This document shows, piece after piece, positions 27,682 to 36,541 of a stretch of DNA of 64,000 nt. The translations under genes were made by a program, and so were the position numbers. The stretch is from an uncultured Prevotellaceae bacterium (lineage in GTDB: Bacteria; Bacteroidota; Bacteroidia; Bacteroidales; Bacteroidaceae). How positions within the stretch are numbered: the stretch's first letter is position 1; each line of letters starts with the position of its first letter. Location: the NCBI GenBank assembly GCA_902774795.1, contig CACYKA010000022.1, forward strand, positions 27,719-91,718, read 5' to 3'. The notes beneath the pieces were generated by a model, which was not told the origin of the DNA, did not search any database, and saw nothing but the letters and a program-made list of their open reading frames with translations.

Positions 27682-27828
27682 ATGAAGAAAAAAGAGTATG
27701 AGAAGCCATCCCTTGAAGTGGTAGTGTTGAAACAAACCGGGATGCTCATGACGAGCGGAGACGAGGTGCTGCGTACGGACTATGGTGATGCAATAGAAGA
27801 TACGTGGGAAGAAGAAGTAAAGCCTTAA
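27682..27828 (+). CDS. Small KPSxEVV peptide, copy B (48 aa)
   Basis: MKKKEYEKPSLEVVVLKQ then TGMLMTSGDEVLRTDYGD and an acidic end EDTWEEEVKP. From the proline-serine pair to the YGD it is identical to copy A, while the ends differ, as expected of a young duplication with a conserved middle. It lies 43 bp upstream of lipoprotein copy B, in the same arrangement as copy A. Function unknown; linkage to an exported protein suggests a role at or beyond the envelope. Confidence 0.78.
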   Translation: MKKKEYEKPSLEVVVLKQTGMLMTSGDEVLRTDYGDAIEDTWEEEVKP

Positions 27829-27871
27829 TGTTGTATTACGGGTATTAACAACAAAAACAGAAGAAAGAACA

Positions 27872-29968
27872 ATGAGAACAAAGAATATCTTTAAGACTCT
27901 GGCTGCCCTGCTGATGGCATGTGTAGCCTTCACCGCATGTTCTGACAAAGACGATATCGCAAACGAGGCCACGAAGAGCGATGACGGCAGCACCCGCGCA
28001 CTCGCATTGGACGGCACGGCGCTCAAGGTGAAGTGGGCCGGAACAGACCAAGTGGCAGTATTCAAAGAAAAAACGACCACCCTGCTTGGCACGCTGACCG
28101 CTGCTGCCAGCGAGACAGCCACCACCAAGCTGTCGGGCGACCTGACGGGTACGGTAAACGTAGGCGACAAGCTGCACCTGATCTTCCCCCGCACCGAATG
28201 GGACTACACCGGCCAGAAGGGCGTCCTGCTCAGCGTCGAGAACTCTATCGAGAAGAAATACGACTATGCCATAACCGACGTAACGGTTGCATCGATAGAC
28301 GACTCCCATATTACCACTACGGCGGATGCCAACTTCGCCAGCCAGCAGGCCATCGTGAAGTTCATACTGAAGGACAAGGACGGCGGCGGCGATCTTAATG
28401 TCAAAAGACTGACCGTCTCGGCAGCCAGCAACAAGTTGGTCACGAGTAAGAGATTGGCGGATATCATCTATTATACCGGTTACACGGTTGACGGTGGCAG
28501 TGGTGGCATTAGTGGTGATGGTCACGCCCATCTTGTTGATGGAGATCCGGACACCAAGTGGTGTGCTAACGAAGGTCCTTGGTACATCGAGTTCCACACC
28601 GCCAGCCCCGTTCAGGTGGACGGCTATATGTTCAGAACCGCCGGAGACACTTATGTGTATCCCGAACGCAATCCGAAGAGCTGGGTGCTGAAAGGCAAGG
28701 CGAACAGCGGGGACGCATGGACCACTATTGACAGCAAGAGCGGCAACACCGAGATGCCCGGAGAGAGTGATACCGAGCATGAATTTATTGCCGCCACTTC
28801 GGGCACATACCGGTATTTCCGCCTGGAGATCTCAGAAGTTCAGGACGGCGGTGTTATGCAACTTTCTGAAATGAAGCTGTTCGCCAAACCCGCTGAAGCT
28901 ACGGAAATAACCGAATACGGCCCTGTTACCGCAACGCTTGACGAAGCTGGAAATGAGGTCAAAATGGCCCTGCGCAACGAGAACGCCGGTGCCGACACCT
29001 ATACCCTTACCGCCATCGTCGGTGACGAAATCTACGCCTTGGAGAAGTCCGGCGTCACCTTCGAGAACGGCAAATACTACGAGATTACGGCGAAGCTGAC
29101 GAAGCAGAAGATCATAGACCTCTCGGCCGTGACGGAGGATAAGGAAATTGAGACCGGCTACACCATCACCGGTACGCTGAATGACCACAAGATTGCCCTC
29201 GCCGCCGGTGCCGTTGTAACACTCGACAACGTCACCATCAACAATAGCAACATCACCTGCAGAGGCGATGCCGACATTACCCTCGTTGGTACCAACAAAA
29301 TTACAGCACCCGAAACTAATGCTGCCCTCAGAGTAGGCAACGCAGGCACCTCGCTGACCATTTCGGGCAGTGGCAGTCTCGAAGCTACTGGTGGCGCTGC
29401 TGCTGCCGGCATCGGAACGGGTCTGGGACTAGATGCAGATAAGACTGGTGGCGATATCACGATTAATGGCGGTACGATAACAGCTCGTGGTGGCGAATAC
29501 GCTGCCGGTATCGGATGCGGGTCGACTTCTGCAGATAGTGACGATGCCAGTACCACATGTGGCAAAATCACGATCAATGGCGGTACGGTAACCGCTACTG
29601 GTGGCATATATGCTGCCGGTATCGGAACGGGGGCAGCTATGCGTATTAGTAAATCCGCCCGCACTATTTGTGGCAATATCACGATCACTGGCGGTACGGT
29701 AACCGCCGCCACTGCCGCTGAACTTGGTGCTACCGGTATCGGAACGGGGGCGTTTTTTGGGCCTGGTAACGACGGCTCTATCATTAAATGCGGCGCTATC
29801 ACGATTGCCAATACTGTTACACAAGTTACTGCAACAAAAGGCAGTTCCAGCGCTCGCAGTATAGGTAAGGCAGGTGATACATATTATGAATGCGGCACGA
29901 TAACCATCGGCGGCACGGAGTATCCCGAAGGCATCAGCGACAGCCCTTACACCTATCCTGCTCAGTAA
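27872..29968 (+). CDS. Lipoprotein with fimbrillin-like, F5/8 type C and beta-helix-like repeats, copy B
   Basis: An intact 698-residue surface lipoprotein: signal peptide to lipobox FTAC (Cys22), then a fimbrillin-like region (KVKWAGTDQVAVFK, VGDKLHLIFPRTEWDY). An F5/8 type C domain follows at about residues 210-335 (LVDGDPDTKWCANEGPWYIEFH to MQLSEMKLFAK). After a linker, about 440-680 carry repeats of the form GGDITINGGTITARGGEYAAGIGCG, seen five or so times, resembling the Cthe_2159-type carbohydrate-binding repeats. I infer adhesion to host or plant glycans. It is the second unit of a tandem duplication (small peptide plus lipoprotein, about 2.4 kb) with copy A. Confidence 0.8.
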   Translation: MRTKNIFKTLAALLMACVAFTACSDKDDIANEATKSDDGSTRALALDGTALKVKWAGTDQVAVFKEKTTTLLGTLTAAASETATTKLSGDLTGTVNVGDKLHLIFPRTEWDYTGQKGVLLSVENSIEKKYDYAITDVTVASIDDSHITTTADANFASQQAIVKFILKDKDGGGDLNVKRLTVSAASNKLVTSKRLADIIYYTGYTVDGGSGGISGDGHAHLVDGDPDTKWCANEGPWYIEFHTASPVQVDGYMFRTAGDTYVYPERNPKSWVLKGKANSGDAWTTIDSKSGNTEMPGESDTEHEFIAATSGTYRYFRLEISEVQDGGVMQLSEMKLFAKPAEATEITEYGPVTATLDEAGNEVKMALRNENAGADTYTLTAIVGDEIYALEKSGVTFENGKYYEITAKLTKQKIIDLSAVTEDKEIETGYTITGTLNDHKIALAAGAVVTLDNVTINNSNITCRGDADITLVGTNKITAPETNAALRVGNAGTSLTISGSGSLEATGGAAAAGIGTGLGLDADKTGGDITINGGTITARGGEYAAGIGCGSTSADSDDASTTCGKITINGGTVTATGGIYAAGIGTGAAMRISKSARTICGNITITGGTVTAATAAELGATGIGTGAFFGPGNDGSIIKCGAITIANTVTQVTATKGSSSARSIGKAGDTYYECGTITIGGTEYPEGISDSPYTYPAQ

Positions 29969-29977
29969 TAACCTATC

Positions 29978-30015
29978 CCCGCGCCGCTGGCAGAACATCC
30001 TCGGTGCGGGGGCGG
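29978..30015 (+). terminator. GC-rich hairpin after lipoprotein copy B
   Basis: CCCCGC pairs with GCGGGG around a long loop 10 bp past the stop, parallel to the hairpin after copy A. No T-tract is present. Confidence 0.4.
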
Positions 30016-30060
30016 CAATAGCTTAGAAAATCGTCCGCTGACCTTTGACTATAAAGAAAT

Positions 30061-31290
30061 ATGAAACAAGAACAGATATTAATCCGCATCACAGGACAGG
30101 ACCGCCCTGGACTGACCACAAGCATTATGGCCATCTTGGCACAGTATGACGCACAGATTCTGGACATAGGCCAGGCTGACATACACTCTACCCTGTCGCT
30201 GGGCATCCTTATACGCATGGACGACCAGAAGTCAGGATTTGCCATGAAGGACCTGCTCTTCAAGGCGACGGAACTGGGCGTGAACATTCTCTTCTCACCC
30301 ATCAGTGACGAAGAATATGAAGACTGGGTGGGCCATCAGGGCAAGAACCGCTACATCCTCATGGCACTGGGCCGACAGCTGGAGGCAAAGCAGATCGAGG
30401 CTGCAACACGCATACTTGCCGACCAGGGTCTGAACATCGACTCCATAGTACGCCTGACGGGACGTAAGAGCATCAAGAACCAGAGCTCCCACACACGTGC
30501 CTGCATACAGTTCTCGCTGCGTGGCGAGCCCATCGACAGAAGTGAGATGCAGTCGAAGCTTATGAAGCTGTCAAGGGAGATGGAGATAGACTTCTCCTTC
30601 CAGCGCGACGATATGTTCCGCCGCATGCGAAGACTGATATGCTTCGATATGGACTCTACGCTCATTCAGACAGAGTGTATCGATGAACTGGCAGAACGTA
30701 ACGGTGTGGGTGCTGAGGTTCGCGCCATAACTGAGAGTGCCATGCGTGGCGAGATAGACTTCAAGGAAAGTTTTACACGCAGAGTAGCCCTATTGAAGGG
30801 ACTCGACGTAAGCGTGATGCAGGACATCGCGGAACACCTGCCTATAACTGAAGGCGTGGACCGCCTGATGTCTGTGCTGAAGACCTGCGGCTATAAGATT
30901 GCCATCCTCAGCGGCGGATTTACCTTTTTCGGAGAATACCTGCAACGACGCTACGGCATTGACTATGTTTATGCCAACGAACTGGAAGTGGGCGAAGATG
31001 GCAAGTTGACAGGACGTTATGTGGGAGAGATAGTTGACGGACATCGTAAGGCAGAACTACTGAAACTTATAGCTCAAGTGGAGAAGGTAAATTTGGCACA
31101 GACCATTGCTGTTGGCGACGGTGCCAACGACCTGCCGATGATAAGCGAGGCAGGACTGGGTATAGCCTTCCACGCAAAACCCCGCGTGGTGGCAAATGCA
31201 GAACAGAGCATCAACACAATTGGCCTTGACGGCGTGCTCTACTTCTTAGGATTTAAAGACTCCTACCTTGGGGAGCAAGGGAAGCTTTGA
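30061..31290 (+). CDS. serB: Phosphoserine phosphatase with N-terminal ACT domains
   Basis: It makes L-serine from phosphoserine, the last step of the phosphorylated pathway. Residues 1-80 (ILIRITGQDRPGLTTSIMAIL) and about 95-180 are two ACT domains that may sense serine. The HAD phosphatase domain follows: motif I ICFDMDSTLIQTECID (about residues 197-212), motif II ILSGGFTFF, and motif III/IV VGDGANDLPM. Length 409 suits the two-ACT form. It is monocistronic, between the lipoprotein duplication and a bidirectional terminator; its end is followed by an octamer array. Confidence 0.96.
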   Translation: MKQEQILIRITGQDRPGLTTSIMAILAQYDAQILDIGQADIHSTLSLGILIRMDDQKSGFAMKDLLFKATELGVNILFSPISDEEYEDWVGHQGKNRYILMALGRQLEAKQIEAATRILADQGLNIDSIVRLTGRKSIKNQSSHTRACIQFSLRGEPIDRSEMQSKLMKLSREMEIDFSFQRDDMFRRMRRLICFDMDSTLIQTECIDELAERNGVGAEVRAITESAMRGEIDFKESFTRRVALLKGLDVSVMQDIAEHLPITEGVDRLMSVLKTCGYKIAILSGGFTFFGEYLQRRYGIDYVYANELEVGEDGKLTGRYVGEIVDGHRKAELLKLIAQVEKVNLAQTIAVGDGANDLPMISEAGLGIAFHAKPRVVANAEQSINTIGLDGVLYFLGFKDSYLGEQGKL

Positions 31291-31307
31291 GAATTGATAG
31301 CCGCCTT

Positions 31308-31350
31308 TCGATATGTCGTTATATCGTTATTTCGTTATATCGTTATTTCG
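31308..31350. repeat. Octamer array, TCGTTATA/TCGTTATT
   Basis: Five units (TCGATATG, TCGTTATA, TCGTTATT, TCGTTATA, TCGTTATT) with 8-bp period lie after serB. This array has 8-bp rather than 7-bp period. Confidence 0.75.
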
Positions 31351-31377
31351 AAAAAAAAGGCGCCTAACCTTTGACAA

Positions 31378-31416
31378 TAAAAAAAGATGCGCCAAGATTT
31401 TGGCGCATCCTTTTTT
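31378..31416. terminator. Bidirectional terminator between serB and nifJ
   Basis: GATGCGCCA pairs perfectly with TGGCGCATC (31386-31409), with an A-run before and a T-run after, so it can work for serB (plus) and nifJ (minus). Confidence 0.9.
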
Positions 31417-31437
31417 ATTTATATAGAAACGAATTTC

Positions 31438-34400
31438 TTACTCTTCGCTCCAGTCCATCTTGGTCTGGCGAACGTAGCTCTGATAACGGCGCTTAGCCAT
31501 CTTCTGAGCCTCTGCGAACAGCTCGTCAGCCTCGTCAGGATAAGCCTTCTTCACAGAGAGGTAACGAACCTCACCCATGAGGAAGTCCTCGAACTTACTC
31601 CAGTCTGGCTCCTTAGAGTCGAGAGAGAATGGGTTCTGACCCTGCTCAGCCAGTTCTGGGTTGTAACGCCACAGGTGCCAGTAACCGCACTCAACAGCGC
31701 GACGCTCCTCTTCCTGTGAGCGACCCATGCCACCCTTGATCTTCAGACCGTGGTTGATACATGGAGCGTAAGCGATAACGAGAGATGGTCCATGATAAGC
31801 CTCAGCCTCACGGAATGCCTTCAGACACTGAGCATTGTCAGCACCCATAGCAACCTGTGCTACGTAAACATATCCGTAAGTAGTAGCAATCATGCCGAGG
31901 TCCTTCTTCTTGATGCGCTTACCCTGAGCAGCAAACTGTGCGATAGCACCCAGAGGAGTAGCCTTAGAAGCCTGACCACCAGTGTTAGAGTAAACCTCAG
32001 TATCGATAACGAAGATGTTGAGGTCTTCGCCAGAAGCGAGTACGTGGTCGAGACCGCCGTAACCGATATCGTAAGAAGCACCGTCACCACCGATAATCCA
32101 CTGGCTGCGCTTTACGAGATAGTGGTCGAGAGTCTGCAGTTCCTTACATACAGGACAGCCTGTTGCAGCACTCTTGGCAATTTCCGGCTTCAGGATAGCA
32201 GCAAGACGCTTTGTCTCCTCAGCATCTTCACGCTTCTCAATCCATTCAGCAGCTGCAGCCTGATATTCTGCGCTACCCATTTTCTCGTCAACAACCTTCT
32301 GCAGAAGCATTGCAACGCGCTCCTTCATCTTCTTGTTACCGATTACCATACCAAGACCGAATTCGCAGAAGTCCTCGAACAGTGAGTTGTCGAATGCAGG
32401 ACCCTGACCCTTGGCGTTGGTAGTATAAGGTGTAGAAGGAATAGAAGCAGAGTAGATAGAAGAACAGCCAGTAGCATTAGCGATTACCTCACGGTCACCG
32501 AAGAGCTGAGAGATGAGCTTAACGTATGGTGTCTCACCGCAACCAGAGCATGCACCAGAGAACTCGAACAGAGGCTGTGCGAACTGTGAGTTCTTCGGGC
32601 TCTGCTTGATGTCAACGAGATCCTGCTTAGAAGAAATATTCTTCACGCTGTAATCCCACAGCTTAGCCAGTGCCTTCATATCCTCTGCATCTGGGTTGTA
32701 AGGTACCATAGTGAGAGCCTTCTCGCCCTTCTTGCCAGGACAAACGTCAGCACAGTTGCCGCAACCGAGACAGTCCAGTGGACTTGGAACGATAGCGAAC
32801 TCCATACCCTTCAGGGCAGCAGGAGCCTTGATCTCCTGAGTAGGACCAGCGAAGCCAGCCTTCTCTTCTGCTGTCATAACGAACGGACGGATAGCAGCAT
32901 GAGGACAAACGAATGCACACTTGTTACACTGGATACAGTTCTCAACGTTCCATGCTGGTACGAATGCCTCAACACCACGCTTCTCATAAGCAGCTGTGCC
33001 GTTCATCCATGTACCGTCGATAGTGCCATGCTTAGCAAAGTCAGAAACCTTGAGCAGGTCACCAGCCTGTGCGTTGATAGGACGAACGAGCTCCTTAACG
33101 AATGCTGGAGCATCATCCTCGGCAACAGGATCTGCTGGGAGGTTCTTCCATGCTGGGTCAACATTCAGCTTCTTGTACTCGCCACCACGATCAACAGCAG
33201 CATAGTTCTTGTCGACAACGTCCTGACCCTTCTTGCCGTAAGACTTAACGATGAACTTCTTCATCTGCTCTACAGCCATCTCAACAGGGATAACCTCTGT
33301 GATGCGGAAGAATGCACTCTGGAGGATAGTGTTGGTACGGTTGCCAAGACCTATTTCCTGTGCTATCTTTGTAGCATTGATATAATAAACGTTGATGTTC
33401 TTCTCAGCGAATACCTTCTTTACCTTGTTAGGGATGAAGTTTATGAGTTCCTCGCCGTCGAAGATAGTATTCAGAAGGAATGAACCGTTCTCACGGATAC
33501 CACGTGTAACGTCGTACATGTTCAGGTAAGCCTGTACGTGACATGCAACGAAGTTTGGTGTGGTAATCTGGTATGTAGAGCGGATTGGCTCGTCACCGAA
33601 ACGGAGGTGAGAACATGTGAAGCCACCAGACTTCTTAGAGTCATAAGAGAAGTATGCCTGACAGTACTTGTCTGTATTGTCACCGATAATCTTAACAGAG
33701 TTCTTGTTAGCACCAACAGTACCGTCAGCACCAAGGCCGAAGAACTTAGCTTCGAATGTTGACTTGCCACCCAGAGCCATCTCCTCTACCTTTGGCAGAG
33801 ACAGGTTAGTAACGTCATCAACGATACCAACTGTGAAGTGGTTCTTTGGTGATGGAAGCTCGAGGTTATTGAATACAGAGATAACCATAGCAGGTGTAAC
33901 CTCAGCAGAGCCCAGACCATAGCGGCCACCAACGATAGATGGACGGTTCTCTACGTCATAGAATGCTGACTTAACGTCGAGATACAGAGGCTCGCCTTCT
34001 GCACCTGGTTCCTTAGTACGGTCAAGAACAGCAATCTTCTTAACGCTCTTTGGAACAGCAGCAAGGAGATACTTCACTGAGAATGGACGATAGAGGTGAA
34101 CATTAATCATGCCGACCTTCTTGCCCTGAGACATCAGGTAGTCGATAGCCTCCTTGGCAGCCTCACATGCAGAACCCATCAGGATGATGATGTTCTCAGC
34201 GTCAGCAGCACCATAGTAGTTGAAGTTGTGATATTCACGACCTGTAATCTCAGAAATCTTCTGGCAGTACTTCTCTACTACGTCAGGAATATTCTCATAG
34301 TATGGGTTGCTTGCCTCGCGGTGTGTGAAGAACTCGTTAGGGTTCTCAGCAGTACCACGTGTTACAGGACGCTCTGGAGTCAGGGCACGGTTGCGGAAGT

Positions 34401-35010
34401 CCTCAACATACTCCATTGGAGTGATAGCCTTGATGTCCTCCATGTCCATCAGCTCTACCTTATGATACTCGTGAGAGGTGCGGAAACCGTCGAAGAAGTT
34501 AATGAACGGAACCTTTGTCTCAAGAGTAGCCAGGTGAGGCACAGCAGTCAGGTCCATAACCTCCTGCACAGAAGCAGAAGCGAACATAGCGAAACCTGTC
34601 TGGCGGCAAGCCATTACGTCCTGGTGATCACCGAAGATACACAGAGCGTGTGAAGCCAGTGTACGAGCAGATACGTCGAATACGCAAGGCATCAGCTCAC
34701 CTGCAATCTTGTACATGTTAGGAATCATCAGCAGCAGACCCTGAGACGCTGTGAATGTTGTTGTCAGCGCACCAGCCTGCAGTGAGCCGTGTACTGCACC
34801 TGCAGCACCGCCTTCTGACTGCATTTCCTGTACCAATACGGTCTGTCCCCACATGTTCTTACGTCCATGTGCAGCCCAGTCATCTGTGTGCTCCGCCATT
34901 GGAGACGAAGGAGTGATAGGATAGATAGCAGCAACTTCTGAGAACATATAGCTCACGTGAGCAGCAGCCTCGTTACCATCACAAGTGATAAACTTTTTTT
35001 CTTTTGCCAT
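31438..35010 (-). CDS. nifJ: Pyruvate:ferredoxin (flavodoxin) oxidoreductase
   Basis: It oxidises pyruvate and CoA to acetyl-CoA and CO2, reducing ferredoxin or flavodoxin, in the cytoplasm. The single 1190-residue chain is the homodimeric form. In order: the N-terminal pyrimidine-binding domain with YPITPSSPMAEHTDDWA, the gamma domain, a two-cluster ferredoxin domain (CIQCNKCAFVCPHAAIRP and CLGCGNCADVCPG), and the TPP domain (GDGASYDIGYGGLDHVL with VYSNTGGQASKATPLGA). ACSGCGETPYVKL gives further cluster Cys. Together with pta and ackA at the start of the window it completes pyruvate to acetate. A terminator is shared with serB. Confidence 0.98.
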   Translation of the reverse strand: MAKEKKFITCDGNEAAAHVSYMFSEVAAIYPITPSSPMAEHTDDWAAHGRKNMWGQTVLVQEMQSEGGAAGAVHGSLQAGALTTTFTASQGLLLMIPNMYKIAGELMPCVFDVSARTLASHALCIFGDHQDVMACRQTGFAMFASASVQEVMDLTAVPHLATLETKVPFINFFDGFRTSHEYHKVELMDMEDIKAITPMEYVEDFRNRALTPERPVTRGTAENPNEFFTHREASNPYYENIPDVVEKYCQKISEITGREYHNFNYYGAADAENIIILMGSACEAAKEAIDYLMSQGKKVGMINVHLYRPFSVKYLLAAVPKSVKKIAVLDRTKEPGAEGEPLYLDVKSAFYDVENRPSIVGGRYGLGSAEVTPAMVISVFNNLELPSPKNHFTVGIVDDVTNLSLPKVEEMALGGKSTFEAKFFGLGADGTVGANKNSVKIIGDNTDKYCQAYFSYDSKKSGGFTCSHLRFGDEPIRSTYQITTPNFVACHVQAYLNMYDVTRGIRENGSFLLNTIFDGEELINFIPNKVKKVFAEKNINVYYINATKIAQEIGLGNRTNTILQSAFFRITEVIPVEMAVEQMKKFIVKSYGKKGQDVVDKNYAAVDRGGEYKKLNVDPAWKNLPADPVAEDDAPAFVKELVRPINAQAGDLLKVSDFAKHGTIDGTWMNGTAAYEKRGVEAFVPAWNVENCIQCNKCAFVCPHAAIRPFVMTAEEKAGFAGPTQEIKAPAALKGMEFAIVPSPLDCLGCGNCADVCPGKKGEKALTMVPYNPDAEDMKALAKLWDYSVKNISSKQDLVDIKQSPKNSQFAQPLFEFSGACSGCGETPYVKLISQLFGDREVIANATGCSSIYSASIPSTPYTTNAKGQGPAFDNSLFEDFCEFGLGMVIGNKKMKERVAMLLQKVVDEKMGSAEYQAAAAEWIEKREDAEETKRLAAILKPEIAKSAATGCPVCKELQTLDHYLVKRSQWIIGGDGASYDIGYGGLDHVLASGEDLNIFVIDTEVYSNTGGQASKATPLGAIAQFAAQGKRIKKKDLGMIATTYGYVYVAQVAMGADNAQCLKAFREAEAYHGPSLVIAYAPCINHGLKIKGGMGRSQEEERRAVECGYWHLWRYNPELAEQGQNPFSLDSKEPDWSKFEDFLMGEVRYLSVKKAYPDEADELFAEAQKMAKRRYQSYVRQTKMDWSEE

Positions 35011-35067
35011 TTTTTTTTGTTAATAGATAGAATTGTTATAAATATAAATTAAATAATGTATATTATT

Positions 35068-35114
35068 AATTTTCAATTTTCAACTGTAAACCGTAAACTG
35101 TAAACCGTAAACTA
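35068..35114. repeat. Two heptamer arrays between the ATPase gene and nifJ
   Basis: AATTTTC units, then GTAAACC/GTAAACT units (four). The stop codon of the 35112-36302 ATPase gene (TAG, minus) is in the last unit. Confidence 0.7.
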
Positions 35115-36302
35115 ATAAAGGAATCCCAGCAGCCAAATCGGTATTATGTTTTCCGATACCATGTTCGAGTCATACTGGCAATACAGCGTACCGCCGTTCT
35201 TCGCATTCAGTTTGGTAATGTCGGAAGCCCTGCACACCTTGAACCTCAACTTGCCGTCAATGGTATAATGTATCTCCCTGCTCATCTGGTTCACCTTATG
35301 GTCTTTCCACAGCGTGTTCACCATGAATGTCTCCATCAGCTGCTGCCTGCTTTGGTCATCCATGAACAATGCCTGATACAGGTTCGGGTTATGGAGCATA
35401 ACCTTCGTAGGTTTCTTCGGAAAGTCCTCACCCACGGGATATATGATATTTATCAGACGTGCGTCAGCCAGATACTTTATATAGTTCATCACCGTTGCAC
35501 GCGATGTCTGTATCTCCTTCGCCAGCAGGCTGATGTTAAGGCTTGAAGTCTTGTTTGTCGCAAGCAGATAGAAGAGTTTCTTTATCTTAGGAAGATACTT
35601 CAGCTCTATCTGTTTTATCATCAGGATATCTATCTCCGTCATCATGTTCATCGACTTCAGCAGGTTCTCTGCAAAATCGACCTGCTCACGGAACAGCGGA
35701 TAGAAACCATGATGTATGTAGTCGTCAAGGTAGTCAAGAGGATTTACGGTAGCCGTAATCTTTTCCACCAGACTTGTCTTGTTGCTCAAAATCTCGTCCA
35801 GTGTTACGCTTGGGAAATTCTCGCCCGTACACAGATTAAGGTATTCTCTAAAAGAGAATCCTCTGAGATTATAGCTTTTTGTGATATCACAGAGTTCAGG
35901 GTTTTCCTGCTTCAGTCTCATGACGCTTGAACCCGAGAAGATAATCTTCAGCTTCGAGTACATATCGTGGCAGGCACGCAGCTCGCTGCTCCAGTCCTGC
36001 TGTTTATATACCTGGTCAATGAGCAGCACCCTGCCGCCCTTTCTGTAGAATTCGCCGGCAAAGTCCGCAATACCTCTTCCCTGAAAATAGAAGTTGTTCA
36101 TGTTTATGTACAGACACCGCTTGTCACCAGGCTGAAAACGCTCCTTGACATACTGCAGCAGGAAAGTCGTCTTCCCCACTCCACGCGTTCCCTTGATGCC
36201 TATCATACGAGCATTCCAGTCTATTTCGTCCATTAATCCACGACGAACAGGAGCATTGCAATGCTCTACCAAATAGCGATGTGTACGATAAAATTCCTCC
36301 AT
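35112..36302 (-). CDS. AAA-type ATPase (DUF4143-like family), unusual Walker B
   Basis: A stand-alone P-loop ATPase of the AAA_14 type common in Bacteroidetes, function unknown. Walker A is IKGTRGVGKTTFLL (about residues 34-47); Walker B is GRVLLIDQVYK, where Gln follows the Asp in place of the usual catalytic Glu (IDEV). The FSGSSVMRL segment resembles sensor 1, and a winged-helix-like region follows (LNISLLAKEIQTSRATVMNYIKYLADARLI). The C-terminus is hydrophobic and lacks a clear PD-(D/E)XK motif. It sits alone between nifJ and asnA; its -7 element is only 8 bp before the ATG, so the message would be almost leaderless. Confidence 0.85.
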   Translation of the reverse strand: MEEFYRTHRYLVEHCNAPVRRGLMDEIDWNARMIGIKGTRGVGKTTFLLQYVKERFQPGDKRCLYINMNNFYFQGRGIADFAGEFYRKGGRVLLIDQVYKQQDWSSELRACHDMYSKLKIIFSGSSVMRLKQENPELCDITKSYNLRGFSFREYLNLCTGENFPSVTLDEILSNKTSLVEKITATVNPLDYLDDYIHHGFYPLFREQVDFAENLLKSMNMMTEIDILMIKQIELKYLPKIKKLFYLLATNKTSSLNISLLAKEIQTSRATVMNYIKYLADARLINIIYPVGEDFPKKPTKVMLHNPNLYQALFMDDQSRQQLMETFMVNTLWKDHKVNQMSREIHYTIDGKLRFKVCRASDITKLNAKNGGTLYCQYDSNMVSENIIPIWLLGFLY

Positions 36303-36309
36303 TCAAGTG

Positions 36310-36317
36310 CAAAATTA
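36310..36317 (-). promoter_or_regulatory. -7 element placed 8 bp from the ATPase start
   Basis: TAATTTTG on the minus strand ends 8 bp before the ATG at 36302, leaving room for only a few leader bases. Confidence 0.5.
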
Positions 36318-36442
36318 CAAAAAAATAGCAGAAATGCAAAGTAAACATTACAATTTGGGTTGTTTTTTAATATCTTTTAACTGACAAGAAAATTCTGTCA
36401 TTCTTTTTTGACAAAATGTTTGCGTATGTCATAAAATTGTAT

Positions 36443-36450
36443 TACTTTTG
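36443..36450 (+). promoter_or_regulatory. -7 element for asnA
   Basis: TACTTTTG lies 92 bp upstream of the asnA ATG; the preceding region has TTTTTTG about 40 bp further upstream. Confidence 0.6.
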
Positions 36451-36541
36451 CACGCAAATTTTGAAATATCGTATCAATATGCCCACAAAGAGGCAAAATC
36501 ACAAACATAATATCATAAAAAAGGTGTAAAACCGACACATT

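Noticed and set aside
29158-29811. Minus-strand frame rich in Ala, Val and Pro over the lipoprotein repeats
   Set aside because: It is the complement of the GGxITINGGTVTATGG repeats, so the low complexity comes from the real gene.
30061-31290. Riboswitch upstream of serB or asnA
   Set aside because: The upstream regions (91 bp for serB, 92 bp leader for asnA) show no recognisable aptamer core; only hairpins belonging to the preceding gene are seen.
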